The translations under genes were made by a program, and so were the position numbers. From JBEGTT01 sp041179245 (GTDB taxonomy: Bacteria > Pseudomonadota > Gammaproteobacteria > Burkholderiales > Rhodocyclaceae): a stretch of DNA of 7,422 nucleotides. The stretch lies in the NCBI GenBank assembly GCA_041179245.1, contig JBEGTT010000018.1, positions 1 to 7,422 of the forward strand. The letters are read 5' to 3'. How positions within the stretch are numbered: the stretch's first letter is position 1; each line of letters begins with the position of its first letter. Positions 5,518 through 7,422 of the stretch are shown in pieces. The notes below the pieces were generated by a model, which had not been told where the DNA came from, did not search any database, and was given only the letters and a program-made list of their open reading frames with translations.

Positions 5518-6764
5518 AACGCCTTGGGCTGGCAATTCTGCTTGTACTGTCATTCAGCACTCGCTTGTGGGCTGAGTCGTTGCCGGGTGCAAATGTAGAG
5601 TCGTTGTTGTCCATTGCTCGCGAACATAGCCCCGACCTTCGGATGGCACGCCAAGAGGAAGAAGCTTTTCAGGCGCGAGTCCTACCTGCTGGGGCATTGC
5701 CAGACCCCGTACTGCGGATTGAATTAGAAAACATTACCCGCAACGGAACACAGGCCGCAACGATCAACCCCGCAGAAGTGGGTGACACCAAGTACAGCGT
5801 GCTGCAGCCCTTGCCTTTTTGGGGCAAGCGAGACCTTAAGCGCGAGATTGCTACGTCCGAAGCGGATCAAGCGAGTGGCCGAACCTCGGTGATGTGGACG
5901 GAAATCGCTACCCGCATTAAAAGCCTGTTTGCCCAATACTGGGTTGCCAGTAAAAGCTTGCAACTGACGCGGGAAAACATTGAATTAACCCGTCGGCTGG
6001 AAAAAATTGCCCAAGCCCGTTACGCCGGTGGCTTGGCGGCACAGCAAGACGCTATTCGGGCGCAGGTTGAACACAGTACGCTGGATGCGGAACTGGTAGG
6101 CTTGGAATCTGAGCACCATCATTTAAGCGCCTTCATCAATGCCATGCTCTCGCGTTCGGCCAATGCATCGCTGTCCAAACCGGTGGTTTTGCGGCCCATT
6201 CCCTTGGCGCTGGATCCTGATGATCTGAACAAGCGACTGTTGGCACGCAATCCTCAGGTGTTGATTGAATCTGCCCGTTTGGGCGGTGCGACGAAAGCCC
6301 GTGATTTGGCTTATCGCAATCGTTATCCCGATTTCACGTTGGGGGTGGTACCGACGCAGGTGCAAAATCGTGTTGATGCGTGGAGTCTGATGTTGGAAAT
6401 GAATATCCCGCTGCAACAAAGCAGTCGCCGTGCACAAGAGTTTGAATCTGAGCGCATGTTAGAAGCCGCCGCCTCGCGTAAAGAAGGGCTACAACACCGC
6501 CTCAGTAGCGAATTGGTTGCTGCCCTCAGCGAGCTTGAATCCAGCCGCTCTACTGAGCAAATTACCCGAGACCGTTTGTTACCCCAAGCGGAGCTGACCT
6601 TTACATCAGCGTTAGCGGCTTATGAAACCGGCAAGGTTGATTTTGCAACGCTCCTCGATGCGCTGCGCCAGATTCGTAACGCCAAACTTTCGATTTTGCG
6701 GACACAAGCCAACCAGCAAATGCGCTTGGCTGACATCGAACGTCTTCTAGGAGAAGACCTGTGA
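5514..6764 (+). CDS. cusC: CusC/TolC-family outer-membrane efflux channel
   Basis: This is the outer-membrane factor of the tripartite metal exporter: a trimeric beta-barrel with a long periplasmic alpha-helical tunnel that docks to the adaptor and RND pump. The 416-residue precursor has a signal peptide (about 1-20, ending RLWA before ESLPG). The usual two OEP repeats follow: the first starts at SLLSIAREHSPDLRMARQ (30-47), with YSVLQPLPFWGKRDLKR (94-110) as the typical metal-efflux signature. The second starts at DLNKRLLARNPQVLIESARL (237-256), with YPDFTLGVVP and SLMLEMNIPL strands (271-300). Long heptad-like helices fill 111-215 and 305-410. No Cys follows the signal peptide, so unlike E. 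coli CusC this is not a lipoprotein; the sequence is closer in style to CzcC-like factors of betaproteobacteria. It is translationally coupled on both sides (ATGA with cusF, GTGA with cusB). The metal assignment rests on the neighbours. Confidence 0.88.
   Translation: MKRLGLAILLVLSFSTRLWAESLPGANVESLLSIAREHSPDLRMARQEEEAFQARVLPAGALPDPVLRIELENITRNGTQAATINPAEVGDTKYSVLQPLPFWGKRDLKREIATSEADQASGRTSVMWTEIATRIKSLFAQYWVASKSLQLTRENIELTRRLEKIAQARYAGGLAAQQDAIRAQVEHSTLDAELVGLESEHHHLSAFINAMLSRSANASLSKPVVLRPIPLALDPDDLNKRLLARNPQVLIESARLGGATKARDLAYRNRYPDFTLGVVPTQVQNRVDAWSLMLEMNIPLQQSSRRAQEFESERMLEAAASRKEGLQHRLSSELVAALSELESSRSTEQITRDRLLPQAELTFTSALAAYETGKVDFATLLDALRQIRNAKLSILRTQANQQMRLADIERLLGEDL
6749..6753 (+). 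promoter_or_regulatory. Ribosome binding site AGGAG that supports the GTG start of cusB
   Basis: AGGAG lies seven bases before the GTG at 6761, inside the 3' end of the channel gene. It supports a GTG start, which overlaps the previous stop as GTGA. Confidence 0.75.
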
Positions 6765-7422
6765 AAACTGGATCTACGTTGATTGCGCTAGTCGTTGCGC
6801 TCGCCATCGGCGGTTTTGCCGGTAGCTATTTCTCCCAGCCCAAAAGTAATGGCTTGGCACAAAGGGCTGACGCTTCAACACCGGCCAAAAAGCTGCTGTA
6901 TTACCGTAACCCAATGGGGTTACCAGATACCTCCCCGACCCCTAAAAAAGACCCGATGGGGATGGACTACATTCCTGTCTACGAAGGCGAGGAGGCGGCG
7001 AGTGCCAATGATGGCAGCCTCAAGATCAGCCCTGAGAAGGTTCAGAAGCTCGGTGTGAAAAGTGAGCCAGCCAAGCTGCAACTGCTGGACAAAACCGTGC
7101 GTGCCAGCGGGCGGGTGGAAATCAACGAAAGCCGAACCTATGCGGTAGCAGCCAAGTTTGAAGGTTATGTTGAAAGCCTGCACGTCAATATTACCGGCCA
7201 AGCGGTGGGCAAAGGCCAGCCGTTGTTTGAGGTTTATAGCCCAGAGCTGGTATCTGCTCAACGGGAATATGCCTTAGCGGCGCAGGGTATTGAGAAACTC
7301 AATGCCGCCGGTGGTGAAGCGCAAGGGGCGATGCAACAACTGGCCCAATCCAGCCTGCAACGTTTGCGCAACTGGGATATTTCGGAGGAGCAAATTAAGT
7401 CGCTAGCGAAATCAGGTGAAGC
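6761..7422 (+). CDS. cusB: CusB-like periplasmic adaptor of RND metal efflux, N-terminal part (3' end outside window)
   Basis: This is the membrane-fusion protein that links the outer-membrane channel to the RND pump. The first 220 codons are visible and the frame is open at the right edge. The start is GTG, overlapping the previous stop as GTGA and preceded by AGGAG. Residues 5-24 (STLIALVVALAIGGFAGSYF) form a membrane anchor or uncleaved signal. Residues 46-74 are the heavy-metal-binding domain (LLYYRNPMGLPDTSPTPKKD, then PMGMDYIPVY) with Met52, Met66 and Met68 as likely Cu(I) ligands, comparable to the three N-terminal Met residues of E. coli CusB. Residues 113-160 carry the first half of the barrel-sandwich domain (VRASGRVEINES, FEGYVESLHVNITGQAVGKG, LFEVYSPELVSAQREY). 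The alpha-hairpin follows from about 161 and includes RLRNWDISEEQI. A pump gene is expected downstream. Cu/Ag preference is inferred from the Met-rich, Cys-free site and the CusF neighbour. Confidence 0.92.
   Translation, partial: MKTGSTLIALVVALAIGGFAGSYFSQPKSNGLAQRADASTPAKKLLYYRNPMGLPDTSPTPKKDPMGMDYIPVYEGEEAASANDGSLKISPEKVQKLGVKSEPAKLQLLDKTVRASGRVEINESRTYAVAAKFEGYVESLHVNITGQAVGKGQPLFEVYSPELVSAQREYALAAQGIEKLNAAGGEAQGAMQQLAQSSLQRLRNWDISEEQIKSLAKSGE

Noticed and set aside
6920..7261. 113-codon - strand frame opposite the adaptor gene
   Set aside because: The + strand frame encodes a clear CusB-like protein with metal-binding and barrel-sandwich motifs; the antisense frame has none.
1..7422. 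Insertion sequences, CRISPR arrays, tRNA or rRNA genes, phage genes
   Set aside because: No transposase, regularly spaced direct repeats, cloverleaf or rRNA-like stretches were seen; the genes form a normal copper-resistance and chemotaxis neighbourhood.

Overview
The window reads as an ordinary chromosomal or plasmid stretch from a Gram-negative bacterium, most likely a beta- or gammaproteobacterium of roughly 50 percent GC. The reasons are the YafJ-type amidotransferase, a methyl-accepting chemotaxis receptor, and a CusRS-type two-component system facing genes for an outer-membrane/periplasmic RND efflux complex. The species cannot be named from this sequence alone.

Left part (1-811): the 3' end of a class II glutamine amidotransferase gene (yafJ-like, + strand, cut by the window edge). 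A 172-base spacer with several inverted repeats follows, then a 63-codon gene of unknown function with a strong ribosome binding site. This small gene converges on the chemoreceptor gene with a gap of only 17 bases.

Middle part (812-5080, all on the - strand): read in the direction of transcription, cusR (OmpR-family regulator), cusS (heavy-metal sensor kinase, overlapping cusR by one base) and, 91 bases further on, a 695-residue methyl-accepting chemotaxis protein. The chemoreceptor has a periplasmic Cache sensor domain and a near-consensus -10 box of its own.

Right part (5081-7422, + strand): a 116-base divergent intergenic region carries a perfect 18-bp palindrome of the CusR/CopR 'copper box' type. 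It is followed by a tightly coupled operon: cusF-like periplasmic copper chaperone, TolC/CusC-like outer-membrane factor (ATGA overlap), and CusB-like periplasmic adaptor (GTGA overlap, running off the window). The inner-membrane RND pump gene (cusA/czcA-like) is expected just beyond the right edge but is not seen.

Working model: CusS senses periplasmic Cu(I)/Ag(I) and phosphorylates CusR. CusR binds the palindrome and switches on the efflux operon. CusF collects metal in the periplasm and hands it to the CusB-CusA-CusC channel for export. Points that differ from the E. coli system are the gene order (F-C-B instead of C-F-B), Met in place of the Trp that caps copper in CusF, a CusC without a lipobox, and a CusS sensor domain without the Met/His-rich loop. 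No mobile element, CRISPR array, tRNA or rRNA was seen.
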